From: Tumebacillus sp. BK434
Lineage (GTDB): Bacteria; Bacillota; Bacilli; Tumebacillales; Tumebacillaceae
Assembly (NCBI RefSeq): GCF_004340785.1
Contig: NZ_SLXS01000001.1
Span: 1 to 64,000 of the forward strand
DNA: 64,000 bases
Direction of reading: 5' to 3'
Shown here: piece after piece, positions 55,558 through 64,000 of the stretch
Layout of the letters: each line of letters opens with the position of its first letter
Numbering within the stretch: the first letter of the stretch is position 1
Notes under the pieces: generated by a model
The model's database searches: none
What the model saw: only the letters and a program-made list of their open reading frames with translations
What the model was told of the DNA's origin: nothing
Translations under genes and position numbers: made by a program

Positions 55558-56196
55558 ATGAGGAGTGAGACCTTGCTTACCTTGATTATCCCGGCCTATA
55601 ACGAAGCGGAGAACATCGAAGCTGTGCTCGATGTGGTCGTCACGATGCCCGATTTCCAACAAATAGTTGTGATCGATGACGGTTCGGTCGACGGAACTTA
55701 TGATAAAATCAAACAGTATCCGGTCGAATCGATCCGTTTTGATCACAACCGCGGCAAAGGTGCCGCGATCTGGGCGGGTGTCCAATTTGCACAGCACCCC
55801 TATATCATGCTGCTCGATGCAGATTTGATCGGACTTCGTGAGGAACACTTGCGAAGTCTGATCGAACCTGTGGTTCATGGAGACGCGGCGATGTCGCTCG
55901 GCCTGTTTGGCACGGGACGTTTTGCCACCGACTGGGCGCAGCGAGTGGCGCCGAATCTGTCCGGTCAGCGCGTCTTGCGGCGTGAAGTGCTCGAATCTTT
56001 GCCGATGTTGGAAGACGCCCGCTACGGCGTGGAAGTGGCGCTCACCCGCCATGTCCGCCACGCGGGGCTGAAGGTGGCCGAAGTGCCGCTCAGTGAGCTG
56101 ACCCATCGGATGAAAGAGGAGAAATTGGGCCTGGTGCCCGGCTTCATGGCGCGGATGCGAATGTACTGGGACATCATGCGCGTCCTGATACGCTAG
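55558..56196 (+). CDS. family 2 glycosyltransferase
   Basis: A 212-aa GT-A fold protein with LTLIIPAYNEAENIEAVL at the N-terminus, IDDGSVDGT near residue 41 and the metal-binding LLDADL near 84. There is no C-terminal membrane helix pair, so it may act at the membrane surface on a dolichol-like or lipid acceptor, or on a soluble one; the acceptor is unknown. GAGAGGAGAC lies about 15 nt before the ATG, which is long, so a slightly later start is possible. The gene interrupts the usual proS-polC adjacency. Confidence 0.85.
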   Translation: MRSETLLTLIIPAYNEAENIEAVLDVVVTMPDFQQIVVIDDGSVDGTYDKIKQYPVESIRFDHNRGKGAAIWAGVQFAQHPYIMLLDADLIGLREEHLRSLIEPVVHGDAAMSLGLFGTGRFATDWAQRVAPNLSGQRVLRREVLESLPMLEDARYGVEVALTRHVRHAGLKVAEVPLSELTHRMKEEKLGLVPGFMARMRMYWDIMRVLIR

Positions 56197-56246
56197 AGTT
56201 GCTACTTAATAAGTATCATTCAAATAATCGAGGGGGTTTTCCCATT

Positions 56247-59200
56247 ATGAGTCTTGTGGATATGAATGGGCAAAGTCTCTCTTTTTTTTGCGAACGTTTG
56301 GGGATTCAGGAAGAACAGGTGATCGCAGAGCTTGCCCGCGGACAATTTGAGGGACGGGCGGTCGTCAATAAAAAAGACCGCACCGTCACCGCCAAGATCA
56401 AGCTGCAAAGCCGCATTCCCGTCGCAGCCTACGCGCGGGTGCAAGGTGCGTTCCAAGCGTATTTTGCCGATGTGGCGGCACAGGCGAACCTGCGCTTTGA
56501 ATACGCTTCGGAAGAGACCGATGTGCTGGAGTGTGTCCGCGATTATTGGGCGCTGGCGGTCGATCAGGTGCTCGGCGAGGATCTGTCCTTAAAGGGAGAG
56601 CTCAAAGAAGCGGCCCGGCTGCTGCTCGATGAGCGTTCGATCCGCGTGCCGGTCACGTCGGATGTCATCGTCAACCGCGTGAAGCAGAAGCAGTATGACG
56701 AGCGTTTGGCGAACTGGCTGAAAGACCACTTGAGCCTGCCGCTGATCGTGCAGCTGTACACCGATGAGAGCAAGCGCACCGAAGCGTTTGAGAACTTCCG
56801 TTCCCTGGTCGAAGAGCAAGACCGCATCGAGGGACAAAAGGCGGCGGTGGCGGCCGAAGAAGAGAAGCGCCAAGAAGCGATGAAAGGTTCCAAAGGCGAC
56901 GGCGCGGCGCCGGAGAAGGTCGAGCTCGGCCATCCGATCGACGACGAGCCGACCCGCCTGAAGGAGATCCAAGATGAGATGCGCCGCGTGACGGTGCTCG
57001 GCCGGATCTTCTCCGTGGAAACGCGCGAACTGGCCTCGGGCCGCACCTTGTTCACCTTTAACATCACCGACAACACCGACTCGATCTCCTGCAAGACCTT
57101 CTCCAAAGGGGACAAGCAACTGGACGTGCTCAAGCTGCTGAAAGACGGGATGTATCTGAAGGTGCGGGGCACGGTGCAGTTTGACACCTTCGCCAAAGAG
57201 CTCGTGCTGATGGTGCAGGACTTGTCTGAACAGCCCAAGCCGTCCCGCAAAGACACGGCGGAGAAAAAGCGGGTCGAACTGCATCTGCACACGCCGATGT
57301 CCTCGTTGGACGGCGTGGTTCCGGTCAAAGACCTGTACGGCCAGGCGGCCAAATGGGGCCACACGGCGATCGCCGTCACCGACCACGGCGTCGTGCAGTC
57401 GTTCCCGGAAGCGTACAGCGTCGCAAAGAAAAACAACATGAAGTGCCTGCTCGGTCTCGAAGCATACGTCGTCGATGACGGGGCGGCGATCGTCCACCAA
57501 TTAAAAGACGGCACCGACATCACGATCGACGCCAACACCGAATGGATCGTGTTCGACACAGAGACCACCGGTCTGAACGCGGCGGAAAACACGATCATCG
57601 AGATCGCAGCCGTGAAGATGAAGGGTCTGGAGATCATCGAAGAGTGGACGGAACTGATCGACCCGGAAGTGCCGATCTCCGCGAAGATCACCGAACTGAC
57701 CCGCATCACGAACGACATGGTCAAAGGCAAACGCAAGCTGCATGAAGTGCTGCCCGACTTCCGCGCGTTTGTCGGCGACGGCGTGCTGGTGGCGCACAAT
57801 GCGGAGTTTGACCTCGGCTTCCTGAAAGCGAGCGCTAAGCGCATCGGCATGGAGCGGTGGAACAACGTCGCGCTCGACACTTTGTCGCTGGCCCGCAAGA
57901 TCTATCCGCATGAGAAGAACTATCGCCTCGGCACCTTGGCGAAAAAGTTCGAAGTCGATCTGGTCAACGCTCACCGCGCGCTCGACGACACGGTGGCGCT
58001 GGCGAAGATCTACCAGTTCATGCTGAAAGACCTCGAGGAAAAAGGCTACGCGACCTTGGCGCAACTGAACCAGAACGACGGTCAGGTCGATTACAGCCGC
58101 ATCCGTCCGTTCCACGCCACGATCCTCGTGCAGAACAAGACCGGTCTGAAGAACCTGTACAAGATCGTCTCCGAGTCGCACACCAAATATTTCTTCCGCG
58201 TGCCGCGCGTGCCGCGCAGCCTGCTCACCAAATACCGCGAAGGCCTGCTGATCGGCTCGGCCTGCCAGCAGGGGGAAGTGTTCGACTCCATCCTGCGCGG
58301 GAAGACGGAAGACGAGCTGAAGGGTGTCGCCGAATATTACGACTACCTGGAGATCCAGCCGCTTCTGCACTACAAACCGCTCCTGCGCAACGAATCGATC
58401 TCCACGCTGGAGTCGGTCAAAGAATACCAGCGCATGATCATCCGCGTCGGCAAAGAGCTCGGCAAGCCGGTCGTGGCGACAGGCGACGTCCACTTCCTCA
58501 ACCCGGAAGATGCGATCTACCGCGACGTGTTCCTGCAGGCGACGAACGATTCCAACGCCGGAGATCAGCCGCCGCTGCATTTCATGAGCACCGATGAGAT
58601 GCTCGAAGCGTTCGAGTACCTTGGACCGGAGCTGGCGGAAGAAGTGGTCGTCACCAACACCAACCTTGTCGCCGACATGATCGAAGACGTGTCGCCGGTG
58701 CCAGATCAGCTCTACACGCCGAAGATCGAAGGCGCCGAAGACGAGATGCGCAACATGTGCTATGAAAAAGCGCGCCGTCTCTACGGTGACCAGTTGCCGA
58801 CGATCGTTGAAGAGCGCTTGGAAAAAGAGCTGACGTCGATCATCAAGCACGGATTTGCCGTCATTTATCTCATTTCGCACAAGATCGTCAAGAAGTCGCT
58901 CGACGACGGCTATCTCGTCGGGTCGCGGGGGTCTGTCGGCTCGTCGTTCGTGGCGACGATGTCTGACATCACCGAAGTCAACCCGCTGCCGCCGCACTAT
59001 CGCTGCCCGTCCTGCCAGTACAGCGAATTTATCGCCGACGGTTCGGTCGGCTCCGGCTTCGACCTGCCGGACAAAGACTGCCCGAAGTGTGGACAGACGC
59101 TGGAAAAAGACGGCCATGACATTCCGTTCGAAACGTTCCTTGGGTTTAAAGGGGACAAGGTTCCTGATATCGATTTGAACTTCTCCGGGGATTACCAGGC

Positions 59201-60608
59201 GCGGGCGCATGCCTACACCAAGGTGCTGTTCGGGGAGGATTACGTATACCGTGCCGGGACGATCGCAACCGTCGCGGAAAAGACGGCATTTGGCTACGTG
59301 AAGAAATACGCGGAAGAAAAGGGCTGGAATCTGCGCAACGCCGAGATGGCGCGGATGGTGCAGGGCTGTACCGGCATCAAGCGTACGACCGGCCAGCATC
59401 CGGGCGGGATTCTCGTCGTGCCGGACTACATGGACGTGTACGATTTCAGCCCGATCCAGTTCCCGGCCGACGATAAGAACGCGGAGTGGAAAACGTCGCA
59501 CTTCGACTTCCATTCCATCCATGACAACCTGCTCAAGCTCGATATTCTGGGGCACGATGACCCGACCGTCATCCGCATGCTCCAAGACTTGACCGGACTC
59601 GACCCGAAGAAGATACCGACCGACGATCCGTTGGTGATGTCTTTGTTCGCCGGCACGGAAGCCTTGACGATCGAGCCGGACAACCCGGTCACACCGCAAA
59701 AGATCCGCTCGAAGACGGGCACGTACGGCATCCCGGAGTTCGGAACGAAGTTCGTGCGCCAGATGCTCGAGGACACCAAGCCGAGCACGTTCTCGGAGCT
59801 TCTGCAGATCTCCGGACTGTCGCATGGGACGGACGTCTGGCTGAACAACGCGCAGTCGCTGATCCAAAAAGGTGTCTGCAAGCTGAAAGACGTCATCGGC
59901 TGCCGCGACGACATCATGGTCTACCTGATCTACGCCGGCCTCGAACCTTCCTTCGCCTTCAAGATCATGGAGAGCGTGCGGAAAGGGAAAGGCCTGACGC
60001 CGGAGATGGAAGAAGAGATGAAGAAGCACAAAGTGCCGGACTGGTACATCTGGTCCTGCAAGCAGATCAAGTACATGTTCCCGAAGGCGCACGCGACCGC
60101 GTATGTGCTGATGGCGGTGCGGATCGCCTACTTTAAGGTCCACTATCCGCTGGAATTTTATGCAACCTACTTCTCCGTCCGCGCCGATGACTTCGATCTC
60201 GAAGTGATGGGCAAAGGCTACGACGCGATCGTCGCCAAGATCGAAGAGATCGAAGCAAAAGGCTTCCAGGCAGCTCCGAAAGAAAAAGCGCTGCACACGG
60301 TGCTGGAGATGGCCTGCGAGATGACCGCGCGGGGCTACAAATTCCTGCCGCTCGACCTTTACAAGTCGGACGCGACGAAGTTCCAGGTCGTCAAAGAAGA
60401 AAACGGCCTGCGCCCGCCGTTTGGTGCGCTGGCCGGCTGCGGCGAATCGGCCGCCAAGTCGGTCGCCGAAGCGGCGAAGCAGGGCGAGTTCCTGTCGATT
60501 CAAGATCTGCAGGAGAAATCCCGCGTTTCCAAAACGGTGATAGAGCTGCTCGAAGCGCACGGCTGCCTGCAGGGGATGCCAGAGAGCAACCAGCTCTCCC
60601 TGTTTTAG
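56247..60608 (+). CDS. polC: DNA polymerase III PolC-type alpha subunit
   Basis: Main replicative polymerase of low-GC Gram-positives. The 1453-aa protein has an OB-fold near residues 245-330, a PHP domain opening with VELHLHTPMSSLDG near 345, and an inserted DnaQ-like 3'-5' exonuclease (VFDTETTGLNAAENTIIEI near 435; HNAEFDLGFL). A four-cysteine zinc site (CPSCQY...CPKCG) lies near 918, followed by palm residues VPDIDLNFSGDY near 973. The exonuclease inside PHP is diagnostic of PolC. The ATG at 56247 follows GAGGGGG; extension to 56199 has no support. Confidence 0.98.
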   Translation: MSLVDMNGQSLSFFCERLGIQEEQVIAELARGQFEGRAVVNKKDRTVTAKIKLQSRIPVAAYARVQGAFQAYFADVAAQANLRFEYASEETDVLECVRDYWALAVDQVLGEDLSLKGELKEAARLLLDERSIRVPVTSDVIVNRVKQKQYDERLANWLKDHLSLPLIVQLYTDESKRTEAFENFRSLVEEQDRIEGQKAAVAAEEEKRQEAMKGSKGDGAAPEKVELGHPIDDEPTRLKEIQDEMRRVTVLGRIFSVETRELASGRTLFTFNITDNTDSISCKTFSKGDKQLDVLKLLKDGMYLKVRGTVQFDTFAKELVLMVQDLSEQPKPSRKDTAEKKRVELHLHTPMSSLDGVVPVKDLYGQAAKWGHTAIAVTDHGVVQSFPEAYSVAKKNNMKCLLGLEAYVVDDGAAIVHQLKDGTDITIDANTEWIVFDTETTGLNAAENTIIEIAAVKMKGLEIIEEWTELIDPEVPISAKITELTRITNDMVKGKRKLHEVLPDFRAFVGDGVLVAHNAEFDLGFLKASAKRIGMERWNNVALDTLSLARKIYPHEKNYRLGTLAKKFEVDLVNAHRALDDTVALAKIYQFMLKDLEEKGYATLAQLNQNDGQVDYSRIRPFHATILVQNKTGLKNLYKIVSESHTKYFFRVPRVPRSLLTKYREGLLIGSACQQGEVFDSILRGKTEDELKGVAEYYDYLEIQPLLHYKPLLRNESISTLESVKEYQRMIIRVGKELGKPVVATGDVHFLNPEDAIYRDVFLQATNDSNAGDQPPLHFMSTDEMLEAFEYLGPELAEEVVVTNTNLVADMIEDVSPVPDQLYTPKIEGAEDEMRNMCYEKARRLYGDQLPTIVEERLEKELTSIIKHGFAVIYLISHKIVKKSLDDGYLVGSRGSVGSSFVATMSDITEVNPLPPHYRCPSCQYSEFIADGSVGSGFDLPDKDCPKCGQTLEKDGHDIPFETFLGFKGDKVPDIDLNFSGDYQARAHAYTKVLFGEDYVYRAGTIATVAEKTAFGYVKKYAEEKGWNLRNAEMARMVQGCTGIKRTTGQHPGGILVVPDYMDVYDFSPIQFPADDKNAEWKTSHFDFHSIHDNLLKLDILGHDDPTVIRMLQDLTGLDPKKIPTDDPLVMSLFAGTEALTIEPDNPVTPQKIRSKTGTYGIPEFGTKFVRQMLEDTKPSTFSELLQISGLSHGTDVWLNNAQSLIQKGVCKLKDVIGCRDDIMVYLIYAGLEPSFAFKIMESVRKGKGLTPEMEEEMKKHKVPDWYIWSCKQIKYMFPKAHATAYVLMAVRIAYFKVHYPLEFYATYFSVRADDFDLEVMGKGYDAIVAKIEEIEAKGFQAAPKEKALHTVLEMACEMTARGYKFLPLDLYKSDATKFQVVKEENGLRPPFGALAGCGESAAKSVAEAAKQGEFLSIQDLQEKSRVSKTVIELLEAHGCLQGMPESNQLSLF

Positions 60609-60610
60609 TC

Positions 60611-60639
60611 TTGCGTGGGAAAGTCGTTCATGCTATAAT
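60611..60639 (+). promoter_or_regulatory. sigma-A promoter for rimP-nusA-infB operon
   Basis: TTGCGT (60611-60616), 17 bp, perfect TATAAT (60634-60639) preceded by an extended TGC. It starts 3 bp after the polC stop. Confidence 0.85.
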
Positions 60640-60674
60640 TTGTATGGCTATGATGTGGAATACTGTCATCGACA

Positions 60675-60694
60675 AGAGTGGGGAAACCCACTCT
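60675..60694 (+). promoter_or_regulatory. conserved-type hairpin in the rimP leader
   Basis: AGAGTGGG-GAAA-CCCACTCT is an 8-bp perfect stem with a GAAA tetraloop, then TTTCGG. It lies about 35 nt into the rimP transcript. A very similar hairpin precedes rimP in other Firmicutes as I recall; NusA-dependent attenuation or a processing site is inferred. The U-run is short for a terminator. Confidence 0.5.
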
Positions 60695-60784
60695 TTCGGT
60701 TTATCTGGGTGTTTCGCGAGGTGCATACTTTGGAAATACTATTCCCACACACGACATCTGCTCTCATTCTGAAGGAGGGATAGC

Positions 60785-61246
60785 ATGACGAAGCGTAAAG
60801 TTACAGAAATCGTAGAAGAACTCGCAACCCCCATCGTCGAGGGTGAAGGTCTCGAACTTGTCGACGTTGAGTATAAAAAGGAAGGCGCCAACTGGTTCCT
60901 TCGCGTATTTATCGACAAGCCGGAGGGCGTAGACATTGACGACTGCGGCCGTGTTAGCGAAAAATTGTCCGACATGCTGGATGAAGTCGATCCGATTCCG
61001 ACCAGCTACTTCTTGGAAGTCTCCAGTCCTGGTGCGGAACGGCCTCTGAAAAAGCCTGCCGATTATGAACGGGCGGTTGGCAAACATGTATACATAACTA
61101 CGTACGAACCGATTGATGGACAGAAAACGTTCGAGGGTGTGCTGGAAGCGTATGACGGTGAGAACCTGACCGTTAAAGAGGCGAAGTCGGCAAAGACGCT
61201 CAAATTGGAAGCGGTCGCGTCGGCGCGCCTGGCCGTCGCTTTCTAA
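60785..61246 (+). CDS. rimP: ribosome maturation factor RimP
   Basis: Needed for maturation of the 30S subunit. The 153-aa protein has the two-domain RimP layout: [20 protein letters not shown] at the N-terminus, [20 protein letters not shown], the conserved [14 protein letters not shown], and an SH3-like C-terminal domain. GAAGGAGGGATAGC precedes the ATG. First gene of rimP-nusA-ylxR-ylxQ-infB. Confidence 0.97.
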   Translation: MTKRKVTEIVEELATPIVEGEGLELVDVEYKKEGANWFLRVFIDKPEGVDIDDCGRVSEKLSDMLDEVDPIPTSYFLEVSSPGAERPLKKPADYERAVGKHVYITTYEPIDGQKTFEGVLEAYDGENLTVKEAKSAKTLKLEAVASARLAVAF

Positions 61247-61279
61247 ACGGCCATTCTCGAAAGGAGGAGAGACCATTCT

Positions 61280-62419
61280 ATGAATACAGAGTTTATTGAT
61301 GCTTTAGAGCAGATCGAACGCGAAAAAGGCATTTCCAAAGACCTTTTGATCGAAGCGATCGAAGCTGCGCTCATCTCTGGTTACAAGCGCAACTTTAACT
61401 CCGCGCAGAACGTGCGCGTCGACGTCAACCGCCACACCGGCCTGGTAAAAGTCTACGCGCGCAAGACGGTCGTCGAAGAGCCGACCGATCCACGCCTCGA
61501 GATTTCGCTGGACGCCGCCGAGCAGATCGACCCGGGCTTCCAGATCGGCGACATCGCCGAGATCGAAGTCACACCGCGCGATTTCGGCCGCATCGCGGCG
61601 CAGACGGCGAAGCAAGTTGTCACCCAGCGCATCCGTGAAGCGGAGCGCGGCATGATCTACAATACGTTTGTTGACCGCGAGTATGACATCGTCACCGGTA
61701 TCGTACAACGTCAGGACAACCGTTTTTATTACGTGGACCTCGGCAAGGTGGAAGCGGTGCTTCCGCTGACCGAAGTGATGCCGACCGAAAAATTTACGCA
61801 TAACGACCGCGTGAAAGCTTACATCACCAAGGTCGAGAAGACGACAAAAGGTCCGCAGATCATGCTCTCCCGCACCCATCCGGGCCTGCTCAAGCGCCTG
61901 TTTGAGCTGGAAGTACCGGAGATTTACGAAGGTGTGGTCGAACTGAAATCGGTCGCTCGCGAAGCGGGTTACCGCTCCAAGATCGCCGTGTTCTCCCGCA
62001 ACCCGGAAGTCGATCCGGTCGGCTCTTGCGTCGGTCCGCGCGGCTTGCGCGTGCAGGCGATCGTCAATGAGCTGAAAGGCGAGAAGATCGACATCGTCAA
62101 GTGGAGTGAAGATCCGAAGGAACTCGTGGCCAACGCCCTGTCTCCTTCGAAGGTCGTCTCCGTCGAGACCGATGAAGAGAACAAGGTCGCGCGCGTGGTC
62201 GTGCCCGACTATCAACTCTCGCTCGCGATCGGCAAGGAAGGCCAAAACGCGCGCCTCGCCGCCAAGCTCACCAACTGGAAGATCGACATCAAGAGCGAAT
62301 CGCAGGCGGGCGAAGACGGCGATGTGCTCCCGCAGCATGCAGCTTCTTCCGATCACGAAGAATTTGCGGATGAGAACTACCACGCAGAAGCTGCGGACGC
62401 CGAAGAAGTACGCGACTAG
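61280..62419 (+). CDS. nusA: transcription termination/antitermination protein NusA
   Basis: RNA polymerase-binding factor that modulates pausing, termination and antitermination. The 379-aa protein has the N-terminal RNAP-binding domain, an S1 domain (GIVQRQDNRFYYVDLGKVEA), and KH1/KH2 domains (VGSCVGPRGLRVQAIVNEL near residue 250 and LAIGKEGQNARLAAKLT). It lacks the C-terminal acidic repeats of E. coli NusA, as usual in Firmicutes. GAAAGGAGGAGAG precedes the ATG. Confidence 0.98.
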   Translation: MNTEFIDALEQIEREKGISKDLLIEAIEAALISGYKRNFNSAQNVRVDVNRHTGLVKVYARKTVVEEPTDPRLEISLDAAEQIDPGFQIGDIAEIEVTPRDFGRIAAQTAKQVVTQRIREAERGMIYNTFVDREYDIVTGIVQRQDNRFYYVDLGKVEAVLPLTEVMPTEKFTHNDRVKAYITKVEKTTKGPQIMLSRTHPGLLKRLFELEVPEIYEGVVELKSVAREAGYRSKIAVFSRNPEVDPVGSCVGPRGLRVQAIVNELKGEKIDIVKWSEDPKELVANALSPSKVVSVETDEENKVARVVVPDYQLSLAIGKEGQNARLAAKLTNWKIDIKSESQAGEDGDVLPQHAASSDHEEFADENYHAEAADAEEVRD

Positions 62420-62439
62420 GGAAAAGGAGGGGATCCGCC

Positions 62440-62727
62440 TTGCAGAAAAAGATCCCTCTTCGCAAGTGCGTTGGTTGTCAGGAGATGAAGCAGAAGCGCG
62501 AATTGATTCGCATCGTCTACAACCAAGCAGAGAGTACGGTAGCGCTTGACCCGACCGGCAAGAAGGCCGGCCGGGGAGCCTACATCTGCCGCAAGGCAGA
62601 ATGCTTAACGCCGGCACGCAAGAAAAAAGCGCTGGAGCGCTCGCTGAAAACGTCAGTATCTGAGGAGATCTACGACACCTTGGCCAGAGAGCTGTCTCTG
62701 GTGGATGAGGTGGGCCCTGATGAATGA
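62440..62727 (+). CDS. ylxR: YlxR-family RNA-binding protein
   Basis: A 95-aa basic protein of the YlxR/DUF448 family, reported to bind RNA and RNase P in Firmicutes. The motif RKCVGCQEMKQKRELIRIV and GRGAYICRKAECLTPARKKK define it. The start is TTG at 62440, supported by AAAAGGAGGGG 6 nt upstream. Overlaps ylxQ by 8 bp. Confidence 0.95.
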   Translation: MQKKIPLRKCVGCQEMKQKRELIRIVYNQAESTVALDPTGKKAGRGAYICRKAECLTPARKKKALERSLKTSVSEEIYDTLARELSLVDEVGPDE

Positions 62728-63046
62728 TGGGAAGATCTACAACCTTTTGGGACTGGCGATGCGGGCAGGAGCTCTGACAGCAGGAAACGACGCGTGTATG
62801 TCCAGTGTGCGTTCCGGTAAAGCAGCCCTGGCCGTCGTTGCAGGTGATACGGGTGGGAATGCCAAGAAGAAGTATGCTGACAAGTGCAAGCACTACGGGG
62901 TACCCCTGGTGGAGCTTGGCACAAAAGAAAGCCTTGGCCACGCGGTCGGGAAGGCGCAAAACGCCATCCTCGTGCTCACAGACCGCGGCTTCGCACACCG
63001 GATTCTGCAATTGACTGGGGAAAACATCGGGGGTGAAGCACATTGA
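62720..63046 (+). CDS. ylxQ: L7Ae/YlxQ family ribosomal-like protein
   Basis: A 108-aa L7Ae-fold protein that binds kink-turn RNA in relatives. It has LLGLAMRAGALTAGNDACMS, KAALAVVAGDTGGNAKKKY and the C-terminal GVPLVELGTKESLGHAVGKA regions typical of YlxQ. The ATG at 62720 is preceded by GAGGTGGG; an ATG at 62705 is less well placed. infB starts inside its last codon. Confidence 0.95.
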   Translation: MNDGKIYNLLGLAMRAGALTAGNDACMSSVRSGKAALAVVAGDTGGNAKKKYADKCKHYGVPLVELGTKESLGHAVGKAQNAILVLTDRGFAHRILQLTGENIGGEAH

Positions 63047-64000
63047 GCAAACTGCGGATCTATGAATACGCAAAACAGCAAAATATGTCATCCAAAGAGA
63101 TCATTACAATCCTAAACCGCGTGAATGTGCCAGTTACCAACCACATGAGCGTCATGGATCAGGAGATGATCAACAAAGTGGAACAGCATTTCAAAGATGT
63201 GAAAGCGAAAGCAGTACCACAAAAAGGGGATACGTCCTCAAAACAAAATGGAGAACGGAGAAATCAGGGATATATGGCAAATGAGAATTCGAAAGGGACC
63301 CCGTCGCAACAGTCTCCTCAGGCGAAATCTGAGAACGATAAAGACTACGATAACATCGTAGATGACCGCGTGGCTTCCCAGCCGCGCAATGAGCGCATTC
63401 CGAAGAAACCGATTCCGAACAAGCCGGCCGGCGCGAAGCCGAGCACCGGCGGCCAAAGCGCCGGCAACCGCCCGAGCAACACCGGCGGCAACCGTCCGGG
63501 TGGTCAGGGCGGTAACCGTCCGGGCGGTCAGGGCGGTAATCGTCCGGGCGGCCAAGGCGGCAATCGTCCGGGTGGCCAAGGCGGCAACCGCGGCCCGAGC
63601 AACAACAACCGCGGCGGAAACAACAACAATCGCGGCGGCAATCAAAACAACCGTGGCGGGAACAACAACAACCGCGGCGGCGGACGCGGCGGCAACCAGC
63701 AGGGCGGACATCGCCCGGCAGCGCCGAAACAGCCGGAATTGCCGACGAAAATCGAACTGATGGATCCGCTGACCGTCAAGGACTTCGCCAAGCTGGTCAA
63801 GCGCGAGCCGTCTGAGATCATCAAAAAGCTGCTCTTCCTCGGCATCATGGCGACGATCAACAACGAGATCGAAGTCGATGCGATGACGCTGGTCGCCGAA
63901 GACTACGGCATCGAAGTCGAAGTGAAAGAGCCGGTCGATGAAGAAGCGGTCGACATGCTCGTCGAAGAAGAGAACCCGGAAGAGCTCAGCGAACGCTCCC
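63043..64000 (+). CDS. infB: translation initiation factor IF-2 (N-terminal part)
   Basis: Start of IF-2, the GTPase that positions initiator tRNA; 319 codons are inside the window and the GTPase domain lies beyond it. TTG at 63043 overlaps the ylxQ stop (TTGA) and has GGGGGTG upstream, giving (M)SKLRIYEYAKQQNMSSKEII, the standard N-terminal subdomain. A long disordered Gly/Asn/Arg/Pro-rich linker follows, with four GGNRPGGQ repeats, then the conserved IF-2N region around KIELMDPLTVKDFAKLVKRE and IIKKLLFLGIMATINNEIE. Confidence 0.96.
   Translation, partial: MSKLRIYEYAKQQNMSSKEIITILNRVNVPVTNHMSVMDQEMINKVEQHFKDVKAKAVPQKGDTSSKQNGERRNQGYMANENSKGTPSQQSPQAKSENDKDYDNIVDDRVASQPRNERIPKKPIPNKPAGAKPSTGGQSAGNRPSNTGGNRPGGQGGNRPGGQGGNRPGGQGGNRPGGQGGNRGPSNNNRGGNNNNRGGNQNNRGGNNNNRGGGRGGNQQGGHRPAAPKQPELPTKIELMDPLTVKDFAKLVKREPSEIIKKLLFLGIMATINNEIEVDAMTLVAEDYGIEVEVKEPVDEEAVDMLVEEENPEELSERS
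63484..63579 (+). repeat. 24-bp tandem repeat, four copies, inside infB
   Basis: Four consecutive units encode Gly-Gly-Asn-Arg-Pro-Gly-Gly-Gln, differing only at third codon positions. A fifth partial unit (GGNRG) follows, then Asn/Arg/Gly-rich sequence to about 63710. The repeat keeps the frame. Confidence 0.95.

Noticed and set aside
57501-60560. A 1019-codon open frame on the strand opposite polC
   Set aside because: It is an antisense shadow: the GC-rich third positions of polC suppress stops on the other strand. It has no ribosome site or recognisable domain, and its composition (Arg, Val, Asp, His-rich) is typical of shadows.
63484-63710. Short regular repeats that resemble a CRISPR array
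   Set aside because: The repeats are directly adjacent without unique spacers, are in frame within infB, and differ only at synonymous positions.

Overview
The window is 64 kb of a chromosome from a moderately GC-rich Gram-positive bacterium of the Bacillales type. The gene order is the classical Firmicutes one: sucCD-dprA-topA-trmFO-xerC-hslVU-codY, then the fla/che operon, then rpsB-tsf-pyrH-frr-uppS-cdsA-dxr, proS-polC and rimP-nusA-ylxR-ylxQ-infB. CodY, HslVU with an extended HslV N-terminus, PolC, SigD, and the FliY/CheC/CheD chemotaxis branch all support this. The GC level and several protein variants suggest an Alicyclobacillaceae-like genus such as Tumebacillus, but that is inference. 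Almost every gene is on the + strand; only a nitroreductase at the left end and a glycerophosphodiesterase near 50.5 kb are on the - strand.

Layout. 0.1-1.3 kb: nitroreductase (-) divergent from two small genes, one a zinc-ribbon protein. 1.36-12.06 kb: TCA-cycle sucCD, DNA uptake and topology (dprA, topA), tRNA methylation (trmFO), recombinase xerC, protease hslVU and the global regulator codY, closed by a strong terminator. 12.07-42.45 kb: one unbroken run of 36 codirectional, often overlapping genes encoding the flagellar basal body, export apparatus, hook, switch, chemotaxis signalling core, SigD and four tail genes (FapA-like, a 102-aa unknown, SwrB-like, YceG/LysM-like). 42.46-50.05 kb: translation factors, UMP kinase, isoprenoid and phospholipid genes. 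50.05-53.7 kb: an interruption of the conserved order with a secreted GDPD, an AT-rich 0.6 kb non-coding stretch, a PuuP-like permease and an SDR dehydrogenase. 53.8-64 kb: proS, a glycosyltransferase, polC, and the rimP-nusA-infB operon, with infB running off the end.

Departures from the expected pattern. The site-2 protease gene rseP/rasP, normally between dxr and proS, is absent; a small nucleotidyltransferase-fold gene and ispG occupy that interval. CodY keeps the DNA-binding domain almost unchanged but has a divergent effector (GAF) domain lacking the arginine that contacts branched-chain amino acids in the B. subtilis protein. Short direct repeats precede the fla/che operon. Three near-copies of GGAATATTCC sit in the leader of the permease gene. 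A 35-codon frame with an ideal Shine-Dalgarno and two perfect palindromes lie in the AT-rich gap. flhF contains an AT-rich island. infB carries an in-frame 24-bp tandem repeat. I see no IS element, prophage, CRISPR array, tRNA or rRNA, and no convincing wholly new multi-gene system.
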